A stretch of 64,000 bases of DNA. Source: Shewanella mangrovisoli. Its GTDB lineage: Bacteria; Pseudomonadota; Gammaproteobacteria; Enterobacterales; Shewanellaceae. A model generated the notes under the pieces. It ran no database searches, had not been told where the DNA came from, and saw nothing but the letters and a program-made list of their open reading frames with translations. How positions within the stretch are numbered: the first letter of the stretch is position 1; every line of letters starts with the position of its first letter. Below are positions 15,461 through 24,597 of this stretch, in pieces. The DNA is taken from NCBI RefSeq assembly GCF_019457635.1, contig NZ_CP080412.1, positions 2,728,001 through 2,792,000 on the forward strand, given 5' to 3'. Position numbers and translations under genes: made by a program.

Positions 15461-17956
15461 TTACGATTCGTTACCAAAGAAGGACAACACGGCTTTATCT
15501 GTGGTGATTTGGCTATGGCCAACCTGCACATTACGCAGCAGCATGACAGGTTTTGAGGCGGCAAAAGTTGGAAAGCGCAGCACCTCACCCGTTTGCCAGC
15601 CACCACCCCAACCGCCTTTTCTGAGGATAAAGTACGGGGTGTTAGTCACGGGGTTGATTGGGGCAAAGTCGTTAAGGATATCGCCTGAACCAATTTGGCC
15701 TAGGCGGCGACCAACACAGCGGAACGCGGTTGGGCTGGTCATAATAAACGCCCAATCTTCGTTAACGGCGGTGTTATTTTTTACCTCGATTGGATAATCA
15801 ACAGAGTTGTAATTACCCGTGGCGGTGGCGCCGTCTACGTCCCAATTATTGGCCCATGCGGTCATATCGCGCACTTGGCCAACACGGGCCTGCAAATCCC
15901 CTAATATCTGCACGCTCGCTACGGTGGCCCCAATGGGATATTCACGGGATAACTGCTTAGCCAGCACTATGCTGCTTGAGGTAAAGCTTGAGACTAACGC
16001 CAGTTCGCTAATCACATCGGTTAGCACAAATGGCGCAGCGAACCCAGCAAAGTCACTGTTAATGGTGACTGTGCCAGCAGCCTTATTGACTGTGTAATGG
16101 GTGTTTTCGCTTGTCCATAGGCTGGCGCCATTGGCATCGGTGATATCGCTAAAGGTGGCGTTTTCACGAATATTATAGACGGTACCAATATTGCCTGTGA
16201 CTTGCTGCACTTGTGAGTGTGATAGCGCTATCGTGCCCCACTGGCGGAACATATCAACAATGCCATCGTTAGGGATGCGCAGCGGATTAAGGCCGTAAAT
16301 CTCAGCCGGTGGCAGTTGCCGTACTTGGTCGCTAATGTCATAGCGCAGAGTGATTAAATCCACCGCCGCACTAAAGGTCAGTTCGACAATGCCATTGGTG
16401 ATAGTGCCTTCCACCCCTGCCCCTGTTACCACACCTTGAGCATCGGCTGAGGCGCTAATCAGCGCTCGGTCTGATACACGCTCAACCTGCACATAAAAGC
16501 TCTCGAGTAATGGATTGGGTACCGCCAAGGTGAACTTGGCAACCGTATCACCCGCCGCTGCGGCCGCGCTGGATTCGACCAAGCCCGAATAGGTTAAGGT
16601 GAAGGTACCACGGCTGACGACTTGTGGAGTGACCACACCCGTTAAGTAATCGATTGTCGCCAGGTGTTCTGTGCCGTCATACAACTTGCCGCTATTACCA
16701 TCAGCGCTCACGTGCTCATAAACATCTTGCGGCGCATAGTTGGCATCATCAAACACCACTCGGCCCTTAAGGCTACCCACGGTAAGCTGCTTATTGGCCG
16801 GAAAAGGATCAGCATTTGAATAGATGCTGTACTTATAGGAAGAAACATAAAACAGGCTAACTTGGGGTGAATAGGCAAATCTTGCGGATGAGGATAGCGT
16901 TACCGTGATATTGCCCGTGCCAATCGTCACCGATTGAATATAGCTGGTATAACCGCCCATATTCGCTGTTGGTACCGTTGAAACAGCCACTAAGCCATTA
17001 TCATCGGTCAGTAAGTCAGGGGTGGTAAAGGTATAACTATAAGTACCTTCGCTCGCAGGCTGGTTGATCACTTTGCGGATAACTTGGCTTACCGTGGCAT
17101 CGCCGTTTTCGCTACCACCCACAATGGTATTGCCGGGTTTTGGCAGGATAGTGGTAATGGCTGGCAGCAATGAAAGCTGAGTGGTACCCACGGCTAAGTT
17201 AACGCCATTGGCCACGGCCGTTAACTTAGTGACACCGTGAAACTTAAGCGGTGAGGCGGTGTTCGATAAACGTAGCTTAGTGCAGTTAGTTTGGCCGTTA
17301 ATGTTTAATGATGGCCATGGCGTGGCGAACGGGATCGGCGGCTCAAATGACACGGTACCCACATAACCATTAACGATGCTGGTTTTAGTGACTTTGGCAA
17401 AATGGGTTTTGCGTGGCCAATCGGCGTTTTCTACCCCGGTGTATTCCACGGTAATACAGATCACTTGGCCAACCTGCAGATAAGTGGTTTTCCAATAGTC
17501 ACGGTCATTAAAGCGATACATTGACTGCAAATAATCTGAGGAAAACGAGTTTTGGTTAACGAGGAAACCGGGGCCACCTTCGCGGATTAACTCCCCAGCA
17601 TTAACCGAGGATTCAATAATTTCCTTCATATCGCTCATGCGCGATTCGTCATCCAGCGCGGGGGATTCAATCATAAACACGTTTACCAGTGGATCGACTG
17701 GTGGCTCACTGAAAAACAAATGGGCCTGTTTAAGTTTGCCTGTGTCGTCGGTGTAGAGCGTAGGATACGCCTTAGCAATTTCGATACTCGATTGGGCATG
17801 GTCGATATCTGAAATAGCATCAAACAGTTCGTTAATCTGCCCGGATTGCACAGCGTTATTGGTGCGCTGGCCGCCTGCTTCATTGCTTGAACCTAACAGT
17901 TCAGGCTTGAAGATTTTTAAGCTATTGCGGGAAATTGGAGTCGGAGAAGTTGCCAT
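15461..17956 (-). CDS. Large tail protein (distal tail or central fibre)
   Basis: 831 residues, mostly beta-rich with repeated fibronectin-like stretches ('RGTFTLTYSGLVESSAAAAAGDTVAKFTL', 'NGIVELTFSAAVDLITLRYD'). The N-terminal 150 residues are helical ('VQSGQINELFDAISDIDHAQSSIEIAKAYP'). No catalytic motif. It follows the tape measure and a small tail gene, the position of baseplate or fibre proteins in long-tailed phages. Confidence 0.7.
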   Translation of the reverse strand: MATSPTPISRNSLKIFKPELLGSSNEAGGQRTNNAVQSGQINELFDAISDIDHAQSSIEIAKAYPTLYTDDTGKLKQAHLFFSEPPVDPLVNVFMIESPALDDESRMSDMKEIIESSVNAGELIREGGPGFLVNQNSFSSDYLQSMYRFNDRDYWKTTYLQVGQVICITVEYTGVENADWPRKTHFAKVTKTSIVNGYVGTVSFEPPIPFATPWPSLNINGQTNCTKLRLSNTASPLKFHGVTKLTAVANGVNLAVGTTQLSLLPAITTILPKPGNTIVGGSENGDATVSQVIRKVINQPASEGTYSYTFTTPDLLTDDNGLVAVSTVPTANMGGYTSYIQSVTIGTGNITVTLSSSARFAYSPQVSLFYVSSYKYSIYSNADPFPANKQLTVGSLKGRVVFDDANYAPQDVYEHVSADGNSGKLYDGTEHLATIDYLTGVVTPQVVSRGTFTLTYSGLVESSAAAAAGDTVAKFTLAVPNPLLESFYVQVERVSDRALISASADAQGVVTGAGVEGTITNGIVELTFSAAVDLITLRYDISDQVRQLPPAEIYGLNPLRIPNDGIVDMFRQWGTIALSHSQVQQVTGNIGTVYNIRENATFSDITDANGASLWTSENTHYTVNKAAGTVTINSDFAGFAAPFVLTDVISELALVSSFTSSSIVLAKQLSREYPIGATVASVQILGDLQARVGQVRDMTAWANNWDVDGATATGNYNSVDYPIEVKNNTAVNEDWAFIMTSPTAFRCVGRRLGQIGSGDILNDFAPINPVTNTPYFILRKGGWGGGWQTGEVLRFPTFAASKPVMLLRNVQVGHSQITTDKAVLSFFGNES

Positions 17957-17962
17957 AAGTAC

Positions 17963-18334
17963 CTACACTGTTAAAAACTTGAGGGTGACATTAGTCAGCT
18001 GCGGATAGCCGGCAACTTCGTCGAAAACATCTTCGCCGGTGATCGGCGCACCTTGGGTGTTATCCCAAACTACGTTGTAATCGGTACCCTCATAAGCGAG
18101 GGTGAATGCGGTTAAGGTGCTGGCAGCATGGGCCTGCAATTGCTCAAACTCGCTGCGGGCAATCCAACCGGATTTGGTACCTAGCTCCATGGCATGACCA
18201 GCGGGAATAATGGTTTGTTGCACCTGTGGCGCACCGTTTAAAGCGCGCTTGATATTGGCTGCTACGCGCACTTGATTGTTGCGATTCAGCCACAGCAGAT
18301 CGGCGCTGATGACGATGCTATCAACGGTTGTCAT
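17963..18334 (-). CDS. Small phage tail protein
   Basis: 123 residues, no signal. 'DYNVVWDNTQGAPITGEDVFDEVAGYPQLTNVTLKFLTV' looks like a tail-completion or tip adaptor. Located directly after the tape measure gene in the transcription direction, with no known motif. Confidence 0.65.
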   Translation of the reverse strand: MTTVDSIVISADLLWLNRNNQVRVAANIKRALNGAPQVQQTIIPAGHAMELGTKSGWIARSEFEQLQAHAASTLTAFTLAYEGTDYNVVWDNTQGAPITGEDVFDEVAGYPQLTNVTLKFLTV

Positions 18335-18383
18335 GTGTCACCTTGGCATATGGGGTAAATAACGAAGGCGGCGCCCTTACAGG

Positions 18384-21300
18384 CTAACCGCCGATAGATT
18401 GCAAACGCTTGATCTCCGCTACCAACTCAGTCACCAGGCTGCGTTTCATTTGGGCATCAAAGGTAGTGCCACCCACTTGCAACTTAAGCACAATGGTATC
18501 CGCGCTATTGCCCACTGGGGCATTAGCACTAGAAGTTGTGGTGGTTGTCGTGGTTTGAGTAACCGCTTTGGTACTGGCAGCGGCGGCAACGGTTTGCTGC
18601 TTGGCCTCGGCTTCGCTTTTGGCCTTGGCGGCTTTATCGGCTTCTTGCTGGGTTTGTTTGGTTTTGCGTTCAAGATCTTGCGCTTGCTTTAAGTCGCTAA
18701 GACTCTTTTGCAACTTGGCAATTAACTGACTATCCCCGTAAGATTTAGCAGTTTCAATCAAGCTTTCAACTTCTTTTAACTCGCTGGCAAACTTACGTTC
18801 AGCAATGGCTGTTCCGTTACCTAAAGCAGCATCGAGCCGATCTTGGATATCTAGCGTGGTTTGATTGATCTCATCTGTTAACGCTTGAAACTTTGCCCGA
18901 GCTTCGTCAATGGCTTTGTTAAGCGGTACAAGTTGATTATCGGATAACCTGACAACAGAGTTATTAGCTAAATCAGCAATGCGGCCAAGTTCCTGCAAGC
19001 TGAGCGAGCCGCTTTCAACTTGCGAAATCCAATCACGCATACGAATAGCGTTATTAATTTCGCGGCGCTCACGCTTTTGATCTGCACCCTGAATTTGATT
19101 ATCGAGCTGCGCCAACCTTTCGGTCATTTGCTCAACGCTGGCGCTTGAATAATCGTACTCTTTGTTAAGCGAGATCATCACCTCTCGGGTGGCAACCGCA
19201 CTTCCACGAAATTCATCAATCGAACTTAACTGCTCAACAATGGCCTTAGCGTTTTCAATCCCTGCGGCGGTGTTATCCTTGGTTGCCTTGGTATTTTCTT
19301 TAGTCGCTTCGGTGTTTTCATCGGTCTTTTTGCTGTTGTCACCAAGCACTCTGTTGAGTTCATCTAAGGTGCCTTTAAGTACCTCAGACTGACTATCGTA
19401 CTCTTGCTTAGTTACTAAACCCGCTTTAAAGCTGCGTTCCAAGGCTTCTAGCTGCACTTGGTATTGCGCCTGCATAATTAGCAGTTCGCTATAGTTGGCG
19501 TTTTCAATCTTTGCCAGTTCAGCGGCTTGGCGTTTTAAGTCGGCAAGATTGGCTTCCTCTTTGGCAAGCTTGGCTTTGGTGATCGCCAGTTCACTACTGG
19601 ATTTGTTTTCATCTTCAACCGCTTTTTGCAGTTCACGGATAGCTTTTTCAGTGGTGAGGATTTTTTCTTGTAGGGCTAATTGAGCATCGGACAATACCTC
19701 AGCCGTACCAACAGAGGCATTAGCGCTCGCCACCGACTTATCATAAGCCCGTGCCAAATCTTGTTGGGCATAGCTCAGTTCTTTCTCGGTGATCAAACCT
19801 TTCTCATACTGAGCTTGCAGTTCTTTACGCTTAGCAAGGAACTCGGCGGTTAACTCAGTTTGAGACTTTTGCGCTTTATTGCTGCTATCAACTTCATCAG
19901 CATAAGCCTTAATGCTATTTGCTATAGCGGCGGTGGCAATTTTAAACTCATCGGCACTCAGCTTGCCTTGGCTATACATCTCATTAAGTGTGGATTGTTG
20001 ATCCGTTACTCTAGCAAGAATCGTGGCATAGTCAGCATTTTCCGCATTAATGGATTTTTGAAGTGCAACAAGCGCTGCCGAGCCTTCTGCCGCTTTTGCA
20101 TCAGCCTCAGCCTTTTTCTTGCTGGCCTCAGACACCTTGTTTTTTAATTCGGCTTCTATTTCAGATTCACGATTAGCACGAACTAAAGCAGCGGTTAATT
20201 CTCGGTAGGTTTTATTTAAATCAGCATTATATTTACCCGATAACAAAATATCGTTTAGCTGGTTACGTTGGGCAATGGATAATTGCTCAATTGAACCACG
20301 ATATTTGGCAGCGGTTTTGACTAAACCCTCATAAGCAATAGAGGATTCACCATTCATCCTTTTTGTTTGAGTGGTAATATCATTTAAATCACGAGTGATT
20401 GAATTTCTAATTTCTTCACTACGTTGTTTAGCGTCATTAACCTGTTTTGCAGTGACATATTCAATACCAGCCAATTTACTGGCGATGGCTAACAAGGTCT
20501 TTTGCTTAACATCTAGTTCGCTTAACTTAAGCGTCATGGAGTTCACGATCACTTGAACAGCGTTTAAGCCACTTGCAAATAACCCAAGACTTAAATCAAG
20601 TGTTTCAAAGGCATTGCTAGTACCCGTTGCAAAATTATCGACATCTCCCAGTAAATCTATAAAGCCTTGGCCGATTTCAGGCAAATGCTCCATTAATGCA
20701 ACCGCATCTTGATCCACCGCATCTAGCGCGGCGCCAGCGGCACGAATCGCTGCATCGGTTTCATCAGAGAACGCTTGGCCGATCTCACTACTTAGATTGT
20801 GGAACTTGTTTTCTAAACGGCCAATAGCTGACTCTTGGTCAGCATAGGCTTTGGCCGCTTCTTTCATATGGTAATCGCCAGCTTCATAGGCCTGATTTGC
20901 TAAATTCAAAGCCACTTTTAAGCGGTCAGTACCATCGGCTAACACGGTTAATACACCTGTTGCCTCGGTGCCAGTGATCCCCATCGCTTTGAGTGCATCA
21001 GAGACTAAGCCACCCTCAGCTTTAACGCGCTGCAACCCTTCAAGGAATTTAACTAATACCTTTTCAGGAGCTTCACCAAGATCTTGTTCAATCTGCTTAG
21101 CAGTTAAACCCGTGATCTTGCTTAAGCTCTCAAGCGAGTCTCCGCCTTTCTTGCTGGCGTTATTGATCTCCGCGCCAAGTTGTTGGATTGCCGTGCGCGA
21201 ACGCTCGGCAGGCTGGCCTAATTCGGCTAAGGTCGCCCCCAAGGCAGCCGCAGCCGCACTACCTAAGTTAATCTCGCGGGTGCCAGAGACTAACTCTTTG

Positions 21301-22658
21301 GTCATTTGTACAATATCTGCCTCAGTCACAGCAAAATCGTTTCCGAGCGCCACGACTGAAGATGATAGATTTTGAATTTGCGGAATGCCTTCGCGAGTCA
21401 TCCCCAAAATACGCGCCAACATGGTGGCCGCTTCGTCACCAGCTAAGTTAGTCGATAACCCCAACGCATCGGCAGCCGCAACTAAATTAAGGATATCCTC
21501 AGTAGATTTAGTCCCCAATTGCCCCGCCACTTCTGCCATGCGTAGTAATTCACTGGTGCTAGTTGGGGTAACCTTTTCGCCCAGTTCCTTAAGCTCAGCG
21601 GCCATTTTGACCACTTCCTCTCGGGCGTTACCTGTGGTTTTTTCCACCTTGGTAATCGCTGCTTCTAACTCACCGTAGTTTTCAACACCCGTTTTTACCG
21701 CAGCAACTGCTTGTTGAGCGGATAGCAACGCAGCATAGGCCTTAGCTAAGGTTTGTACCGCTTGAGTAGTCAGCGCGGTTTGCAAATTAGCGGCAGCCGC
21801 AGCAGCCTTGTTTTTACCTAATAATGAATTATGTAAAACAAGTTTATCGTTTACGCCTTTCAGGGCGGTTTCTGCCTGCGTTTGTTTCTCTTTGAGCTCT
21901 TTGCTGGCATAAGCCAGCTTACTCATATCCACGCCAGCTTTTTGCAACACGGCTTGCTGCTTACCGAGTTCTTGCTTATTGCGGCTGATGGACGTACCAA
22001 GTTGTGTCAGATCACTACTGGCAGTTTTTACTTTAAGCGCATAGTCCGCCTTTTTACGGCTAGCCTCATCGACGGCGGTATTTAATTGATTAAGGCCGCG
22101 GCGCTCCTGTTCGAGTTCGTTGCTAAGCTTTTCAGCACTGGCAGCAGTACTCCGTTGAGTGGTTTCAAGCTGTTGTAAATCGGCCTTTGCCTTTGACAGT
22201 GCCTGCGCTTGGGCTTGGGTGGCCTGCGCACCTTTACCTTGGGTAGCACTTAAGCGCTCAACTTCCGCACGGGTAGCCGCCACTTGGCTATCATATTGCG
22301 CTAACTGAGCAGCCGTTTGTTGATACTCTGCTTCGACCTTAGCGGTAGAAGCCGCCGCTTCACGCTGGGCGGTTTCAAGGTTTTTCACCTCAGTCGCCGC
22401 TTGTTTTTGCTCACGCTTTAATTGATCAAGGGCAACACTGTTGTCACTAAATGCCTGTTCGTTGCGGCTAATCGCAGTGGTTAGCTCGTCAATGGCACGG
22501 ATGGCTTCTTGTTGTTGCTTTAAATCATCCAGTTGCTCATTGAGCCTTTCGCTCTCACGCCCCAACTCTTGCAATGCTTGCTCAGATTTTTTGGCCTCAG
22601 CCGAAAACAGATCTTTACCTTGGATGGTTAGATTGACTTCTTGATCATTAAAGCTCAT
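18384..22658 (-). CDS. Tail tape measure protein
   Basis: 1424 residues, the largest gene of the prophage. Residues 1-280 are coiled coil rich in Gln, Ala and Glu. Residues about 330-600 hold the TP901-type tape-measure core ('VVKMAAELKELGEKVTPTSTSELLRMAEVAGQLG'), then a hydrophobic stretch near 670, and more coiled coil to the end. By the usual rule of about 0.15 nm per residue the tail would be near 200 nm (rough estimate). A reversed insert separates it from the major tail gene, where the tail chaperone genes are normally found. Confidence 0.93.
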   Translation of the reverse strand: MSFNDQEVNLTIQGKDLFSAEAKKSEQALQELGRESERLNEQLDDLKQQQEAIRAIDELTTAISRNEQAFSDNSVALDQLKREQKQAATEVKNLETAQREAAASTAKVEAEYQQTAAQLAQYDSQVAATRAEVERLSATQGKGAQATQAQAQALSKAKADLQQLETTQRSTAASAEKLSNELEQERRGLNQLNTAVDEASRKKADYALKVKTASSDLTQLGTSISRNKQELGKQQAVLQKAGVDMSKLAYASKELKEKQTQAETALKGVNDKLVLHNSLLGKNKAAAAAANLQTALTTQAVQTLAKAYAALLSAQQAVAAVKTGVENYGELEAAITKVEKTTGNAREEVVKMAAELKELGEKVTPTSTSELLRMAEVAGQLGTKSTEDILNLVAAADALGLSTNLAGDEAATMLARILGMTREGIPQIQNLSSSVVALGNDFAVTEADIVQMTKELVSGTREINLGSAAAAALGATLAELGQPAERSRTAIQQLGAEINNASKKGGDSLESLSKITGLTAKQIEQDLGEAPEKVLVKFLEGLQRVKAEGGLVSDALKAMGITGTEATGVLTVLADGTDRLKVALNLANQAYEAGDYHMKEAAKAYADQESAIGRLENKFHNLSSEIGQAFSDETDAAIRAAGAALDAVDQDAVALMEHLPEIGQGFIDLLGDVDNFATGTSNAFETLDLSLGLFASGLNAVQVIVNSMTLKLSELDVKQKTLLAIASKLAGIEYVTAKQVNDAKQRSEEIRNSITRDLNDITTQTKRMNGESSIAYEGLVKTAAKYRGSIEQLSIAQRNQLNDILLSGKYNADLNKTYRELTAALVRANRESEIEAELKNKVSEASKKKAEADAKAAEGSAALVALQKSINAENADYATILARVTDQQSTLNEMYSQGKLSADEFKIATAAIANSIKAYADEVDSSNKAQKSQTELTAEFLAKRKELQAQYEKGLITEKELSYAQQDLARAYDKSVASANASVGTAEVLSDAQLALQEKILTTEKAIRELQKAVEDENKSSSELAITKAKLAKEEANLADLKRQAAELAKIENANYSELLIMQAQYQVQLEALERSFKAGLVTKQEYDSQSEVLKGTLDELNRVLGDNSKKTDENTEATKENTKATKDNTAAGIENAKAIVEQLSSIDEFRGSAVATREVMISLNKEYDYSSASVEQMTERLAQLDNQIQGADQKRERREINNAIRMRDWISQVESGSLSLQELGRIADLANNSVVRLSDNQLVPLNKAIDEARAKFQALTDEINQTTLDIQDRLDAALGNGTAIAERKFASELKEVESLIETAKSYGDSQLIAKLQKSLSDLKQAQDLERKTKQTQQEADKAAKAKSEAEAKQQTVAAAASTKAVTQTTTTTTTSSANAPVGNSADTIVLKLQVGGTTFDAQMKRSLVTELVAEIKRLQSIGG

Positions 22659-22787
22659 TAGTTAGCCTCATTTAAGTGCAGCAAAACGGCTGTGATCGAA
22701 AACACTCGACCACCGCAAAATAGGTTGTAAACTCATGGGGATTGGATTGATTGCGTCAAACCATTTTTGGTGTAACATGCAAAATCA

Positions 22788-22801
22788 ATAAGTTATCTTG
22801 T
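22788..22801 (+). promoter_or_regulatory. CI-type operator upstream of the C4/Rha segment
   Basis: ATAAG-TTAT-CTTGT differs by one base from the pL operator ATAAG-TTAT-CTTAT at 47458. A possible -10 (TTATAT, 22802-22807) lies directly after it. This suggests the lysogenic repressor also controls this segment. Confidence 0.6.
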
Positions 22802-22811
22802 TTATATGCCA

Positions 22812-22853
22812 GATTAAGGACATGAGCGCATTTTTGCGCTCATGTCCTTAATC
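22812..22853. repeat. 19-bp perfect inverted repeat with TTTT loop
   Basis: Arms 22812-22830 and 22835-22853 are fully complementary (gattaaggacatgagcgca and its complement). No T run follows on either strand, so it is not a plain terminator. It could be an RNase III site or the target of a dimeric protein. Confidence 0.7.
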
Positions 22854-22871
22854 AGTTAACTGATAAGTAAA

Positions 22872-22901
22872 TTGACAAATGCGCCTAGGCGGGGCGATAC
22901 T
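22872..22901 (+). promoter_or_regulatory. Promoter for the C4-like RNA and Rha
   Basis: -35 TTGACA (22872-22877), 18-bp spacer, -10 GATACT (22896-22901). Transcription would begin near 22908, at the start of the structured leader. Confidence 0.6.
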
Positions 22902-22907
22902 ATTCGG

Positions 22908-23080
22908 GCATTGGCAAAATCCAATGCCGGGATTGGAACCCCGCTATTTAACAGGCGCAATTATGTCGCCAGCCTAGTGCTGGTTTTTTATTGCGTGACT
23001 CGGCGCACCACTTCTATGGTGAGCTGGGTGAGGCCGCCATTTGGCGGGCCGCTTCCTGTTAGCGGTAGTTCCAACCTTGC
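22908..23080 (+). ncRNA. c4: C4-type antisense RNA in the leader of the Rha gene
   Basis: Shows the pattern of the phage P1/P7 C4 RNA. gattggaacc and aacagg occur early (22931-22940, 22950-22955) and again before the gene (23098-23107, 23131-23136). Between them lie their complements gttccaa (23068-23074) and tcctgtta (23054-23061). The latter pairs with 23130-23137, covering the Rha Shine-Dalgarno. Several GC-rich hairpins separate them, and catcacca/tggtgatg (23087/23111) forms one more. C4 RNA blocks translation of antirepressor genes in P1-like immI regions. The match is by pattern, not by covariance search. Confidence 0.65.
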
Positions 23081-23145
23081 TCAGCTCATCACCACTAGAT
23101 TGGAACCGACTGGTGATGATTACTCACGATAACAGGAGTGTCACC

Positions 23146-23730
23146 ATGAATATGCAAGCGACTGCCCACCACCCTGCACAACTGGTCTTTATCAACGGCC
23201 AACAAACTATTACTAATTCACAAATCGTTGCCGATTACTTTGGCAAACGTCATTCTCATGTACTGGAAAAAATTGAATCTATAAAACTAGATGCGCCTAC
23301 TGATTTCACGTCAGCCAACTTTTCGGCTAACGTGCAAAATCAACAGGTTGGAACAAGTTCACGCGATTTACGCACTTACCAAATGACCAAAGACGGTTTT
23401 ATGTTTTTGGTGATGGGTTTTACAGGTGCAAAAGCCGCACAATTGAAGATCAACTTTATTAATGCCTTTAACGAAGCCCAAGCCAGATTAAGCCGCACTA
23501 AAGATCCGTTTCATCGCAGTCGTATTCTCTACACATGGGAAGGCGGAAAAGTGATATCAGCAATGGAACTGGATGATGACCACTTTGTCACCAAGCGCGA
23601 AAAGTTGGTTAACTATATTCGCGAACCGCGGTTTTTATCACTTGAGCAGTTAATCGAAATCCAACAAGCCGCAGGTGGGCAAATCGCCCAAATCGCGCTG
23701 ATTGGTCGCCAAATCGCTAAGTTAACTTAA
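23146..23730 (+). CDS. Rha-family phage regulatory protein (probable antirepressor module)
   Basis: 194 residues from the ATG at 23146, with AGGAG 7 bases upstream. The N-terminal ~100 residues are the Rha domain ('VFINGQQTITNSQIVADYFGKRHSHVLEKI', 'TYQMTKDGFMFLVMGFTGAKAAQLKINFINAFN'), related to Ant/KilA-N phage regulators; a second DNA-associated part follows. It is transcribed against the surrounding late genes and has a C4-like leader, so it fits an antirepressor kept silent by antisense RNA. Confidence 0.88.
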   Translation: MNMQATAHHPAQLVFINGQQTITNSQIVADYFGKRHSHVLEKIESIKLDAPTDFTSANFSANVQNQQVGTSSRDLRTYQMTKDGFMFLVMGFTGAKAAQLKINFINAFNEAQARLSRTKDPFHRSRILYTWEGGKVISAMELDDDHFVTKREKLVNYIREPRFLSLEQLIEIQQAAGGQIAQIALIGRQIAKLT

Positions 23731-23764
23731 AATTTAGCAAAGTTGAGTGTTGTATTTGTGTCCA

Positions 23765-23789
23765 TTAGCCCACATATTCTGTGGGCTAA
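23765..23789 (+). terminator. Hairpin after the Rha gene
   Basis: A 10-bp perfect stem (ttagcccaca / tgtgggctaa) with 5-nt loop, but no T run, so only a weak terminator or mRNA-end hairpin. Confidence 0.45.
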
Positions 23790-23802
23790 CTACTTGAGAT
23801 AA

Positions 23803-23817
23803 ACAAGTTTATCTTGT
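23803..23817 (+). promoter_or_regulatory. Operator-like palindrome before the two-gene cargo
   Basis: ACAAG-TTTAT-CTTGT resembles the CI operator family but with a 5-base centre. It lies within a 7-bp-arm palindrome (aaacaag / cttgttt), about 105 bp before the first gene. Confidence 0.45.
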
Positions 23818-23922
23818 TTGTAAGTGGTACTTCGTGCCAGAATGTAGTCATTATTATATTTATAATACTACTTCACATTTTTTCGTTATTTTCGTTCTTT
23901 CTTGTGTAATGCGGAGTCATAA

Positions 23923-24213
23923 ATGTCTGTTTTCCTGCTCACGATAAATTCTGCTGAATCTGAAGCATCCGAGAAGATGAACCGGTTATTAGCGTCTAAA
24001 TATGGCCAAGGAAATTACATCCAACTGTCAGATACAGCTTGGCTATTTGAAGACAAAGATTCTGTCACGCCACAGCAGGCATGTTCAGTTTTAGATCTAA
24101 ACGAACCTAATAACGTGGCACCTTACTATGGATACCTCGTTTCGGCATTTACTGGCTATTGGGGGTTCCAAGAAAGTGATGTGTGGCAATGGTTAAAGTT
24201 AAGAGGCCTATAA
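23923..24213 (+). CDS. Unknown small protein, possible ferredoxin-like (Cas2/SinR-like) fold
   Basis: 96 residues, cytosolic. The pattern 'VFLLTINSAESEASEKMNRLLASKYGQGNYIQLSDTAWLFEDKDS' (strand, helix, strand ending 'TAWLF') resembles small Cas2- or SinR-type proteins with a ferredoxin-like fold. No GGDD or nuclease residues are obvious. A GGAG site precedes the ATG. It is followed after 3 bases by a membrane protein, so the two act together. Function not known. Confidence 0.65.
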   Translation: MSVFLLTINSAESEASEKMNRLLASKYGQGNYIQLSDTAWLFEDKDSVTPQQACSVLDLNEPNNVAPYYGYLVSAFTGYWGFQESDVWQWLKLRGL

Positions 24214-24216
24214 TTT

Positions 24217-24552
24217 ATGGGGAAAAATAGACCCTCAGGTCCACAACTTCCACCACATCAACCTGATGGCCACAGTAGTATACAAGGTGGTGCGAACTCG
24301 CATACTCATAACCAATGGGTTTTGCAGGAGCTAACCAAGCTAATTGCATCTAATGCTGCATTGACTGAAAAAATCAATACCAGTAACAATGATGTTACTG
24401 AAATAAAGAATGAAGTAAAAAAAATTAATAACAAAATTTTAATTGCTACCACGGCCATCCTCGTTGCGGCTGCGATGGCTACATTCTTCCTAGGTAGTGA
24501 TTTGAAAGCTATCTTCAGCAGTTTAGAAGCTCTAAAGTCGATAAAAGGTTAA
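24217..24552 (+). CDS. Small coiled-coil membrane protein paired with the preceding gene
   Basis: 111 residues. Residues 1-30 are Pro/His/Gln-rich, 34-75 a coiled coil with Asn- and Lys-rich heptads ('IASNAALTEKINTSNNDVTEIKNEVKKINNK'), and 76-95 a hydrophobic membrane span ('ILIATTAILVAAAMATFFLG'). It is cotranscribed with the 96-residue protein and closed by a strong terminator. A cytosolic partner plus small membrane protein is the layout of many exclusion and abortive systems; this is inference. Confidence 0.7.
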   Translation: MGKNRPSGPQLPPHQPDGHSSIQGGANSHTHNQWVLQELTKLIASNAALTEKINTSNNDVTEIKNEVKKINNKILIATTAILVAAAMATFFLGSDLKAIFSSLEALKSIKG

Positions 24553-24565
24553 TAAATTTACAATG

Positions 24566-24597
24566 AGCCACCCTTGTTAAGCGAGGGTGGCTTTTTA
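24566..24597 (+). terminator. Terminator of the reversed cargo segment
   Basis: Stem agccaccct / agggtggct with T5 after it on the plus strand. On the minus strand no T run follows, so late transcripts pass. Confidence 0.85.

Noticed and set aside
18399..18692. Glycine-rich plus-strand frame within the tape measure gene
   Set aside because: Shadow of the coiled-coil Lys/Ala-rich coding on the minus strand.
22812..22853. Long palindrome as intrinsic terminator
   Set aside because: No T tract on either strand; listed as a repeat instead.
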